64,000 bases of DNA from Tremella fuciformis (Eukaryota; Basidiomycota; Tremellomycetes; Tremellales; Tremellaceae), in the NCBI GenBank assembly GCA_032768795.1, contig CP136493.1, positions 2,294,001 through 2,358,000 of the forward strand, written 5' to 3'. The notes under the pieces are model-generated. The model was not told where the DNA came from, did not search any database, and saw only the letters and a program-made list of their open reading frames with translations. Positions 1 through 9,277 of this stretch are shown here, piece by piece (position 1 is the stretch's first letter; every line of letters begins with the position of its first letter). Position numbers and translations under genes: made by a program.

Positions 1-155
1 TTCTGTCGCGTCAGCCGCTCGAACGGGAATCCGGCGAGAACCCGATTCAAATATAGGGGTTTGTAGCAGTCAAGCTCATCGAGGTCGTGTTGGCAAAGGA
101 CTAATACATCGCTCTATACATACTAGATACAGGCGAAAGAGATATCAGGTCAAGG

Positions 156-962
156 TCAAGCGGAGACTCTCTGAACGAACGAGGTGACGACGGGGAGAAC
201 GACCTGAGGCTTCTCAAACTGAGGGGCGTGACCCGCTCCCTCTACCATGAGCAGCTGGGCGTCCTTGAAGTTGGAGACGATCCAATCGGCCTCAGCAGCC
301 GAGTTGGGCCAGTCGGGGTCCGAGTCGCCCATGACGACCAAGACGGGGCACTGGACCTTGGAGATCCAGGGGCCGACCGTCGAGTGATCCGTCTGGCGCA
401 GGGTGTCCTGGAAGGCGGTCCAGTATCCCTGTCGCCGCATCTGAGCCATGACGAGGTCGACGCGAGCCGGTGCGTCGGCACCGAGGCCAGGCCAGAGCTT
501 GCTGAGCTGCATCTTCCAGATGGCCGGACCCCACGGGCGCCACAGGGCGAGGTTGACGAGCGAGCGCACGACGGTGCCCATGCCGTTGCGGAGGAAAGCG
601 CCGATCAGGATGATGCCTGCGACTTGTTGTGGTCGGCGCCCGGCGACGATGGTCGCTGCGCCTCCGGAGAGGGATGCGCCGGCGATCACGACCTTTTGGC
701 CGTTCGAGTAGGTGTCGATGAGCCGCTCGATGTCGTCGGCGGTGGCCTCGTCGCCGTAGCGGTTGAAGCGGGCAGAGCTGTCGCCGTGACCGCGCAAGTC
801 AAAGCGGACCACGCGGTATCCTGCCGAGACGAGCTGGGCTGAGAAGGGTCCGTAGGCGGTGCGGTTGTCGCTCATAGCTGGCGAGCAGATGATGAGGGGG
901 CCTTGGCCTTCGACCTCGACGGCGAGCTTGCCTCCGTCGATCTCTATGAAGGTGGTGGACAT
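156..962 (-). CDS. Alpha/beta-hydrolase fold protein
   Basis: Predicted soluble hydrolase of 268 residues, uninterrupted by introns. The fold is visible as an oxyanion-type region near residues 26-30, RFDLRGHGDSS at 53-63, and a nucleophile elbow GASLSGG at 95-101 with Ser97 as nucleophile. The likely acid is Asp215 in GDSDPDWP and the base is His245 in GAGHAPQFEKP. The elbow has Ser instead of Gly two places after the nucleophile. The substrate cannot be read from the sequence; esterase, lactonase and haloperoxidase-like members look alike. I start at the ATG at 960-962 because the fold begins there. An in-frame ATG at 1047-1049 would add a 29-residue low-complexity extension. It is divergent from the Zn2Cys6 regulator that begins at 1462. 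Confidence 0.8.
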   Translation of the reverse strand: MSTTFIEIDGGKLAVEVEGQGPLIICSPAMSDNRTAYGPFSAQLVSAGYRVVRFDLRGHGDSSARFNRYGDEATADDIERLIDTYSNGQKVVIAGASLSGGAATIVAGRRPQQVAGIILIGAFLRNGMGTVVRSLVNLALWRPWGPAIWKMQLSKLWPGLGADAPARVDLVMAQMRRQGYWTAFQDTLRQTDHSTVGPWISKVQCPVLVVMGDSDPDWPNSAAEADWIVSNFKDAQLLMVEGAGHAPQFEKPQVVLPVVTSFVQRVSA

Positions 963-1461
963 GATTATGATGGTCTGGCTGTGAGCATCCATCGAAGAAG
1001 ATGAGTGGTGGCAGACACTTACCTGATGGGCGAGGATCGCGATGGGCAAAGTGAGGCTGAGTGGTCGAGTGAAGTTGATGTAAAGCTGTGTGGATCGAGT
1101 AAGTGTTGTGGTGAGTGGATGTTGTGGTTGAGTGGGGAGTACCTCTCGGCGCTCATCTTGACGCGTTTTATAGACATACGAGGGGGTATAGCGTCACTGT
1201 GTATAGAAGAGTGCGATTCCGAGTCCGCTGTCCGAGCCCGGCCAAAGCGGGCACGTGGCCCCATGTGGACGCTTGTTATGGGGCCACGTGCCCATCTTGG
1301 GACCGCCCTCGGAGCCCGAGAACGATTCCGAGAACCACGAGTTCATGTGCAGCCTGTTCTTTCACACCGAGGACACTTGTTACGCTTCGATAGCATTCGC
1401 ACGGAGTGGTGCCGGCGCTCAAAGGACCTCTCGGAGCTAAGGCGGTACCTCTCCATCAGCA
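963..1461. promoter_or_regulatory. Divergent promoter between hydrolase and Zn2Cys6 regulator
   Basis: About 500 bases without a supported gene. It must hold the upstream regions of the hydrolase (minus strand) and the first regulator (plus strand). The only clear structure is the inverted repeat at 1249-1293, listed separately. The short open frames here are not supported by codon pattern or homology. Confidence 0.5.
1249..1293. promoter_or_regulatory. Perfect 16-bp inverted repeat with two CACGTG boxes
   Basis: The arm at 1249-1264 is the exact reverse complement of the arm at 1278-1293, with a 13-base spacer. Each arm contains the palindrome CACGTG (1252-1257 and 1285-1290) flanked by GGC/GCC. 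CACGTG is the classical binding site of basic helix-loop-helix factors such as Pho4, Cbf1 or USF types. Two dyad-related sites between divergent genes suggest a cooperative operator, but a hairpin or a chance remnant is possible. Confidence 0.6.
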
Positions 1462-4107
1462 GTGATCCCATCAATCAACGCTATGACTTCTCCGGAGGAG
1501 CTCAGTCCGTCAGCATCAGCAGCTCGGACAATACCCTCCCGACGCACTGCCTGCCTCCCTTGCCGGTGGGCCGAATGCGCTGCGAGAGTGATGGGCTGCT
1601 CACGTCGACAGTCAGCGCAAGCTGAAATGCGATGGGACGAAGCCCGTGTGTAGCAACTGCCTCAAGCCCAAGCTGCGAGGTCTATCTCTCTCAGAGAAAC
1701 GCAACCCGCCAAAGGTCAATTGCGTCTGGGATGGAACAGCGGCTGCGTCAGTGTCCGGGTCGGGATCGAATGATGGAGCGTCGCCAGCTGGAGAAGAGGG
1801 GGAGACGTCGAGTAGGAAAAGGCCTCGGCCGGATGACCTGGAGGAGAGAGTTGGTGGGTTGATGACAACCAGTAGCGTTGACAGGGCGCTGAATGGCAGC
1901 TTACCTCGAAGGATTGCTTGCATCTCGTCTTCCTGCTATTCAGACATCACAGGCGCCTGCATCGGAGACCAATGGCGCTTCGCAGAGTTTCGACGATTGG
2001 CAGTCACGCTCGGCGCTGTACAGCGTACCGTTGAGCAGGCCGGAAGAAGACATGACGAATGGAGACCTTTATTTGGGACTGGGGAGCTTGATACACTCCA
2101 GGTGAGTCGTGACCATGTGAGGAGGAATCGTATTGACCCCGGAAGCTGGCCCAAGGAGCTCCCTTCGTTGGATGTCGTCCATGTGAGCGAATCACTCGTC
2201 TCCTTATGGAATCTGCTAACCCTGCGAGCACATCATGGACGTCTTCTTCGACAAGGTCCCCACGGTGACGAAGATGCTACGTCAAAGGTCCATACAGGCC
2301 AATCTGCTGTTCCCTCCCGATCACAACCTCTTCCCAGTGTGTATGGCTGCCCACGTTGACTCAGTCCTTCTGACTTACAGTGCCCGGCCCTGCTGCATGC
2401 CATCATCTACCTCACATCGAGCTATCTCCCAAGCGATGCCGCGAGCAAGCGAGAATACTGGCCGATATCCACCCCATCCTCTGCCTACTCGCACCCCTAC
2501 ACACCCGATGATCAAGTCACCAGCCTCGGCCGGATCCAGACCTCCGTCCCTACATCGTCCTCCTCGGCTTTGGAGAGGCTGCAGCTATGGCACCGGCAAT
2601 ACGCTCTGAAGGCGTTCTACGCTTACGCTGATCAAGGGCGACAGTATCTCCAGCTCCTGCAGTCCATCATACTGATCGCCACGGCCGACCAGCTAAACGC
2701 GCGATGGACAGACATGTGGAGTCTGGCGGGCACGGCGATGCGCTTGGCCATACCGATGCGGCTGTACGAGAGCCGATTGGTTCCAAACAGGCCGTCAATG
2801 ACGTGCCCGCCGGCCAAAGATGCGCTGCAGCAGGCGGAGATGGACCGAACATGGTGGATGGCGTTCCTGCTGGAACGCACGTCGTCCATGTGGACGACAT
2901 GGCCGCTCCAGATGGCGGATGACGAGATCACCTGCGAGCTGCCGGTACTGCACTCGACCTTTCTGGCTGGGCAAGGGGAGCTGCTGGGCGTGCAGAGCTT
3001 CGACGATCCGGCGCTGTTCACTGATCACCCGCCATGCCACCAAGACTCGCTGGTACTGACTGTCAAGGTCGTCAAGCTTTTTGCGGAGGTGCAGCGCTTT
3101 TTTCGTTTCTACCAGCGCCGAGCCCACTCCACCGATCGATATCTCGAAGAGCCCGAGCTGCGCGTTTTGATGTCCAAGGCAAACCTCCTTCGTTTGAGCC
3201 TACCATTGTCGCTTCGCAAGCCGTCGCAGCCGTCTCCGGTAGACGGTCTGATAGATCGCGATCTGCTATCGGCAACGATGATGCTGCACGGCGTGTCGAT
3301 CATCCTCGGCGAGCCGCTGATCACGGCGACTACGAGGCATCATGACGTGGCACGATTTGCCCTAGTAGCCATACGCGCCATCCTGTCGATGCTCTACGAC
3401 GTCATCGCAACGAGCTTCGACATCACCCTCCTGCCCGCATCTGTATCGTACATCTTCCTGTTGGCCGCCAAGGCCCTGCTGCGTTTTGCGGATGCGGCGG
3501 ACCAGGTAGGCGACAAGGTCTCTGCCAAGGTGTACGCATCGGAGATAGAGGTGTTCAGGTGGGCCGCTGTTGTATTGGTCGTCAAAGCTGATGAGGCAGG
3601 ATGACATTGAGGCAGTATGGCGAGCGCTTTGCAATCGGTCTCGATCATTCCAAGTCCCTAGACGACCTCTTGGCGGAACGGGGCCGCCTGATCAACAATC
3701 GAAGCGAGATGATCAGCACGGCCCGGATCGAAGATATCATTCAGCCCCAGCAAATCCCTTCAGCGGTGGGATTCATGAAAATCCCTCTGACCGCTCGAGA
3801 GGTGGTGTCGAATACACCCAGCATGCAGTCGTCAGGCACCACCCCGGCTTCTGCTCGCATTGACGAGCTCTCGTCGATCGCAGAGTGTCAGTGTCCTTCA
3901 GCCTGGGCCTCCAGTACCGCTGATCAGACAGCGTTCACTATTCCGGACCGAGACCAGCAGTTCAGTCTGACCAACGACCTTTTCTTGCTGGGCAACGAGG
4001 CCATGCCTCTGACGAACGCTGAAGTTGCCGATATCTCCAATTATAGCTTTGACCCGGAAGACGTGTTCCAATTGCTGGGCTTGACTGGGTCGGGATGTAC
4101 CGGGTGA
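1462..4107 (+). CDS. Zn2Cys6 transcription factor with fungal-specific TF domain
   Basis: Likely exons are 1462-1565, 1612-1853, 1900-2101, 2146-2182, 2229-2336, 2381-3558 and 3600-4107, giving 792 residues with the frame kept at every junction. Splicing the first intron creates the DNA-binding cluster ACLPCRQRKLKCDGTKPVCSNC. The sixth cysteine follows unusually late, in NCVWDG. A basic stretch and a short coiled coil (LEERVAYLEGLL) come next, then the fungal-specific TF middle-homology region with VVHHIMDVFFDKV, and a helical regulatory domain to the end. Such proteins bind CGG triplets, often as dimers, in promoters of catabolic or efflux genes. The start is uncertain: 1462 is the first ATG that reads into the cluster. 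Its target is unknown; the neighbours are the hydrolase and the phytase-like gene. Confidence 0.8.
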
Positions 4108-4793
4108 CACGTGCACCCAGGTACACTTTGTGGACGCACGACGGTGCACATACGAGATGTAAGCTGCCCGACCGTCCAGGTCACAAGACTGGCAGAGGAG
4201 AAGGGCAGTCACTTCGGGTCTGCCCGAACGCCCGAAGTCTCGGTGACACATCCGACGTTGCGGACCCTAACTTACCGTCTGTGGGCGCTCCGGAGGCCAA
4301 GCATGCATATCGCTCATCGGCATCTGGCCCGCTCGCATCCATAGCCAAGCCTCGGGCCTTGTTGTTGTCATTCAATCGCAGTTAGTCAGTTACCCGTGGC
4401 CCTAGATTCCAAGGGGATCCCACCCTGAGCGCCGTCGCACGTTTATGCTTTCCGACCAGTCCGAGTCCGTATCCTGTTTGACGATCGACGCTTTCTGGGG
4501 CCTTGTCTCGAAACAAACGCCATTCCAGCTGCACGACCACATCCCGGCGCGATCTGACAAGCGGCCAATTGCGCAGTGAAGACTGACTACCTGACCGTCG
4601 AGGCGTCAACAACGGCGCCGACCCTGTTTGTCAACATGCTAATGAAGGAGATCAACGTCGGTCGCAACACGTGCGATGGCTTTCTCTCTGACGCGCTCGA
4701 GGGGCACGAAGTACATATACAAGCTGCAGATGGGGATGCATGGGACCCAGACTCGGACGTGTGCTGATCTGATCGACAACCCAAAAGACCAAC
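4108..4793. promoter_or_regulatory. Intergenic: regulator 3' end and phytase-like promoter
   Basis: About 690 bases without a supported gene. CACGTG occurs at 4108-4113, immediately after the regulator stop, and again at 4668-4673, about 120 bases before the phytase-like start. A TATA-like CATATAC lies near 4712, about 80 bases before that start. A phosphate-responsive Pho4-type factor would be a natural reader of the box at 4668, but that is inference. Confidence 0.4.
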
Positions 4794-7661
4794 ATGGTCG
4801 CTTACACTCTTTTGACAGCGCTGATCGCGCTACCCGCGACCATCGCCAGGCCGTCCCGCGGGCAGAGGCGCTCAACCTCGACAACCGTGTCCCCCTCGTA
4901 CGCAAACGTGCAGGTCGTCAGCGGGTCATACCAGCAGTACTCGACCGTGAGTGTGCCCTCGACCCAGCGTTGGATGTGCGAGATGCCGGGCTGACGGCAG
5001 GTCGACGTGACGCCGCAGTACTACCTGACCCCTGGGTCGGGGGTCAGCTGGTCCGCCTCGGACCGGTTTACAGTCATCACCCTCGAGAGTGTGAGTCTTC
5101 CTGCCGTCGCCGGATCCGTAAGTGCTGAGGCAGCGTAGAGCACGTCGACCAAGACTTCCGGAACGCTCGTGTACGGGTACGGCGGCCAGTCGGTCACGCT
5201 GCTCCCGAACGGCCAGTACTCGATCACGAACCCCGCCACAGAGTACGCCAACTACATCCTGCCTACCTTGAAGGCGGGTTCGGAGCAGCAGCTCTGCACG
5301 TATGTCTACCACGAGCCGTCGAGGGTGTCGGGGGTGTCGGTGTCCAAGTCGAACTTTGACCTGACGCAGTTCACCAAGTCGACCGGTCTTAGCGACCTCA
5401 TCGCTTGTGAGTCTTCGGGTTGGCCGTTGTCGAGATGGCGGAGGCTGACAATAGCTACCTGCTTCTATGTCATCAACGGCCAGGCGCCTTCGTCGGCGGT
5501 CACCTCCTCGGCGGCTTCAACATTTTCCGCTGCTGCCTCATCTTCGGCTGTTTCGTCCTCCGCCGCGGCCTCGACCTCGGGATGTGCACCGGCTGTCACG
5601 GTGACTGTGACGGTCTACGGCTCCTCCTCTGTCGCTCCTTCCACCATCGCCAGCAGCACTGCTCCTGCCAGCTCGGTCGCCGTCTCTTCCTCTGCGCCGA
5701 TCTCGTCCATTGCGGTCTCGTCGTCCGCTGTCGTCGTTAGCAGCTCTGCTCCTGCGTCATCTTCCAGCGCAGGATCCTCCGCTATTGAATCCTCCTCTGC
5801 CCCCGTTAGCAGTCCCGTCGCTCCTTCCTCAAGCGCTCCTGCTTCCGCATCGACTGGTGCCACTATTTCGAGCGCCTCTTCGGTGTCTGCGTCCGGCACG
5901 TCCTCTTCAGCGGCGGGCAGCTCGGCGTCTGCCTCCTCTGCTACTTCCGGCTCCTCTTCTTCCATCCTCAGCGCTTCCTCCTCCGCCTCTGCAGCAATCT
6001 CTAGCGCTTCTTCAGCCGGTGTGAGCGCCTCTGCTTCGACATCAAGCGCTCCCTCTGCCTCCGCGTCGTCTGGTTCGACTACCGCTTCATCGACCGTCTC
6101 CGCCTCGGTTACCGTTTCCGCATCGAGCGCTGCCAACTCGACTTCGGTCAGCTCGTCCGCTTCTGCTACGATCCGCGCGAACGGGACGTCGACCTCAATC
6201 TCGTCATCGGCGAGCGCTTCCGCCACGGCCACTTCCACGGAACCCAACGCAGCGTACCAGACCAATGTGACATTCAACGGCGTCACCTACGTCAACAAGG
6301 GTCTCGTTGGGTTCGGCGCCATCGACGGCTCGGCGCGAGACTCGTTCGGCGAGACTATCGGCGGCATCGGCTCGGCCATTGCCCTGCAGTCGTTCGAGAA
6401 GAACGGCGACTCATATACTGGTGTCATGGTAGTGCAGCCTGACCGCGGATACAACCCTGGGACAGTGACAAGCGACTATATCGCTCGCCGCCACTACATC
6501 TCATTCACGCTCAACCCGTACTACTCGTCCACGGACCTGACGTACGACAACGCCAAGTCGACCTTTGACCTCACGTACGACTCGACCATCCGCTTCTTCG
6601 AGGCGGACGGCACCGCGACGACCGGCCTCAACGCCGAGGCGAAGCGCGACGGCACGCCGCCCCTGCCGATCGCCAACTCCACCTACGACCACATCTCGTT
6701 CGACCTCGAAGGCATCGTTTTGAATGCTGACGGGACGTTCTGGGTGTCCGACGAGTATGGGCCGTACATCTACAAGGTGGCGGCGGACGGGACGATCATC
6801 ACCGCGGTACAGCCTCCCGCGGCCTTCCTCCCGATGCTCAACGGCTCGCTGTACTTTGACGCCGAGTCGAGCACGCTGCCGCAGACTGGACGGGCGCAGA
6901 ACGCCGGGTTCGAGGGCCTGACCGCCAATGCAGACGGCTCGATGCTGTATGTTCTGCTGCAGACTGGCCTGATGCAGGACCTGGACGCAGACGACGACGA
7001 CGGGCAGTACACCCGCATGTTGTCGTACGCTGTATCCGGAGACGACCTCACACTGGTCAACGCGTACGTGATCGAGCTGCCGGTGACGAACGGGAACGGC
7101 AACACGCTCGGCGCGAGCGACTTCATCTACGTGTCGGACGACACGTTCCTCATCCTGTCGCGGGACGGCAAGGGCGGCGGCGACGACACGGCCAAGAGCA
7201 AGCACAAGGACTTCTTGCTGTTCTCGACGAGCGGCGCGACCGACATTGCCGGCACGGACTACACGGACGGCGTGACGCCCGTCGCGCCCGGCGGCGTGCT
7301 CGTCAGCTCGATCACCCCGATCGTGCCGGTCGAGTTTGTGGACATGATCGACTCGACGCAGCTGGGCCGCTTCGGCCTGCACAATGGCGGCGACTTTGAC
7401 GTGTCGCTCATCAACCGCAAGTGGGAGTCGAGCGTAAGTCTCTACCTAAGAAAGGCTTGGCCGTAGTTGACGTACGTATAGGCGCTCGCTTCGGTCGGCG
7501 ATGAGAACTACCCCGACGACTACTTCCTCTTCAGTTTCTCGGACAACGACCTCACCACGCTTGACGGGTACGAGGCCGGCCAGAGCTTCTCGGCCGATTA
7601 CTCGTACACGCTTGACAACCAGGCTTTGGTCTGGCGTGTCACGCTGCCGGGGCGCTCGTGA
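4794..7661 (+). CDS. Secreted phytase-like (esterase-like, PF13449 type) protein with Ser-rich stalk
   Basis: Exons 4794-4946, 5001-5090, 5139-5406, 5455-7433 and 7482-7661 join in frame to 889 residues. The N-terminus is a signal peptide (MVAYTLLTALIALPATIARP). A cysteine-containing N-terminal domain of about 145 residues follows. A long Ser/Ala/Thr/Val-rich linker of roughly 240 residues then begins near CAPAVTVTVTVYG. The C-terminal catalytic-type domain starts near NVTFNGVTYVNKGLVGFGAIDGS and contains FDLEGI, WVSDEYGPYIYK, NAGFEGL and LILSRDGKGG, the signature of the esterase-like activity of phytase family. The protein is probably exported and heavily O-glycosylated in the linker, as a wall-bound or extracellular enzyme. 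Whether it acts on phytate is unproven; members of this family are poorly characterised biochemically. Confidence 0.82.
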
Positions 7662-7815
7662 TTCGACACTCAATCTTGATAAGTATGCTTGCCAATCTCT
7701 GAGATCCTGATTCTTCCTACATACCAAGAGGTCCAGAAGACCACGGCTGAGGACAATGAACATTGCATGTGATGGATTCAGCAAAAGAACGCGCTCGTTG
7801 CCAGCTCAGTGATCA

Positions 7816-8595
7816 TTACTGCGCTTCAGGTGTCTCGTGTGTAGACTGAGCGTCTACTTCGGGCGGTGGCAATGCTCGGAGTAGTCTGGGAAGGTCGACA
7901 CTGTCCAGCTCCACCACCGAACACGCTTGAGCGAGATGCTTTCGAAGGGTTTGGCGGTGCGTCGGGAGATACTGACTGAAGACCCAAGCGAGGTCGTGGG
8001 GCTCAACAAGCCTGCCCAGCAGATGCAAGTCGTGGATGGTCGCGGCACGTATCTCAAGAGTCCGAGGCCTATCGCTCCCCATAACAGCGGAGAGGCGGAC
8101 GATCTTTGAAAAGAGCAAAGCTGGCGGTACGAGCACCGGCAAGAGCGTGTCGCCAAGGGGCGATCGGACGAGCGTGTACGCCTTGTCGAGATCTACGGGC
8201 CATATGAACGAATCGGCAGGAATGATCTCGATGACGACTGGGCCTCGGCGAGTGACGGTCAGGTCGGGCGGTTCGTAGTAAAGCGAGTGCCCTCGCGCTC
8301 CGAAATGATGCGGGTCGCATTCCGCAATTGCCTGCTTGAGAGGGATGATCTTGTTCCACGGCAGGCGACAGACAAAGTCGACGTCGCGCGTGGACCGATC
8401 GCCGCCGTGAAGGACACAGGCTGTTCCGCCAATGATGGCGACGCTGATTGACTGCTCGTCTGGGGGCGGCAGGACCTTCAGTGCGATCTCCGAAGGGAAC
8501 GACTGAAGGCAGTGGATCACGGCCTCGGCGGCCCGGATGAGGTCCTTCTTGTCGGCAGACAGAATGGCTGAAGATTTGGATGTGGACTCTGACAT
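7816..8595 (-). CDS. Minimal nucleotidyltransferase-fold protein (AbiEii/MNT-like)
   Basis: Intronless gene of 259 residues. The nucleotidyltransferase core is seen as IIGGTACVLHGG at 54-65 and RSTRDVDFVC at 67-76, with Asp71 and Asp73 as the expected metal ligands. A third acidic position could be Glu123 in VVIEIIP. A helical C-terminal half follows (SKIVRLSAV, AATIHDLHLL), as in the standalone nucleotidyltransferases related to AbiEii and kanamycin nucleotidyltransferase. In bacteria such folds occur as toxin-side members of type IV systems and as RNA-modifying enzymes. In fungi the role is unknown, and no partner gene of an antitoxin type is next to it. A 16-bp tandem repeat sits just upstream of the start. 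Confidence 0.72.
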   Translation of the reverse strand: MSESTSKSSAILSADKKDLIRAAEAVIHCLQSFPSEIALKVLPPPDEQSISVAIIGGTACVLHGGDRSTRDVDFVCRLPWNKIIPLKQAIAECDPHHFGARGHSLYYEPPDLTVTRRGPVVIEIIPADSFIWPVDLDKAYTLVRSPLGDTLLPVLVPPALLFSKIVRLSAVMGSDRPRTLEIRAATIHDLHLLGRLVEPHDLAWVFSQYLPTHRQTLRKHLAQACSVVELDSVDLPRLLRALPPPEVDAQSTHETPEAQ

Positions 8596-8610
8596 TACGG
8601 TTGCGTTGCT

Positions 8611-8642
8611 GTAGAGATGAATTGATGTAGAGATGAATTGAT
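8611..8642. repeat. Two exact tandem copies of a 16-bp unit
   Basis: The unit GTAGAGATGAATTGAT occurs at 8611-8626 and again at 8627-8642, followed by a degenerate partial copy. It lies 16-47 bases upstream of the nucleotidyltransferase ATG, so it is in the 5' leader or core promoter and could vary in copy number between strains. Confidence 0.85.
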
Positions 8643-9122
8643 GAAGTTGATCGAATCAATGTGTGCGTTGTCTCTTCTCACGCACTCTTGTTCAGACGCG
8701 ACTACTCGAGAGCAATCGCGCCAGACCAAAGGGGAAAGCAGAATCTGAAACACCGACCAGGCCAGATGAGGACATGTCTCAGTGCGAAACTTTCGCGCAG
8801 AGAGGTGCTCGCATGATGGGTGAGAAGCTGTTGAACGCTCTCTGCATTCCAGAGATCGAAGTCTGACAACTCAAGGAGACTAACTGGACCGCCATACCGA
8901 TTGGGCGATGAAGCGAGCGCTTCCCGGGCTACCCTTTGAGTAGCCGCACCGAGCTTTCCGCAGACCATGCCAGCCCTCACTGAGGTGGAAGGGTCACCTC
9001 GGTCAGGGCAGCCATCTTCTTCTGAGCGGGTCGTCAGGGCTAGTGACAGTATCACGAGCCTGAGATCGACCCGCGGATCATAGAGTCATTCACAGCAACT
9101 ACTGAAGTGTTTCCCTGATTTC

Positions 9123-9148
9123 GCTCCGCGCGCCGCGGGCCGCGGAGC
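9123..9148. promoter_or_regulatory. GC-rich dyad with CCGCGG cores upstream of ABC transporter
   Basis: GCTCCGCG at 9123-9130 is mirrored by CGCGGAGC at 9141-9148. The CCGCGG core occurs at 9133-9138 and 9140-9145, the second followed by A. This resembles the yeast pleiotropic drug response element TCCGYGGA, which is read by Zn2Cys6 factors that control ABC pumps. The site is about 130 bases before the transporter ATG. Function is inferred from motif and position only. Confidence 0.45.
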
Positions 9149-9277
9149 TTTGTAGTCGCTGGGCACTATGTCATCGCTGCTCATTCGGCTGGGTACTGAC
9201 GATCATCTGCGCAAATAAGAAACCACAACAGGCGGTGGCAGACATGCTCCGAGCGCCAGATCCGCATCATTCAGAAC

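Larger units (their letters stand above)
8596..9277. promoter_or_regulatory. Divergent promoter: nucleotidyltransferase / ABC transporter
   Basis: About 680 bases without a supported gene. It holds a 16-bp tandem duplication next to the nucleotidyltransferase start and a GC-rich dyad 130 bases before the ABC transporter start; both are listed separately. Confidence 0.45.

Noticed and set aside
5615..6286. Long open frame of 223 codons on the minus strand, rich in Glu and Ala
   Set aside because: It is the antisense reading of the Ser/Ala-rich stalk of the phytase-like gene; the biased codons remove stops on the opposite strand.
6501..7382. Open frame of 293 codons on the minus strand, rich in Arg and Val
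   Set aside because: Antisense shadow of the conserved phytase-like domain; no recognisable domain in its own translation.
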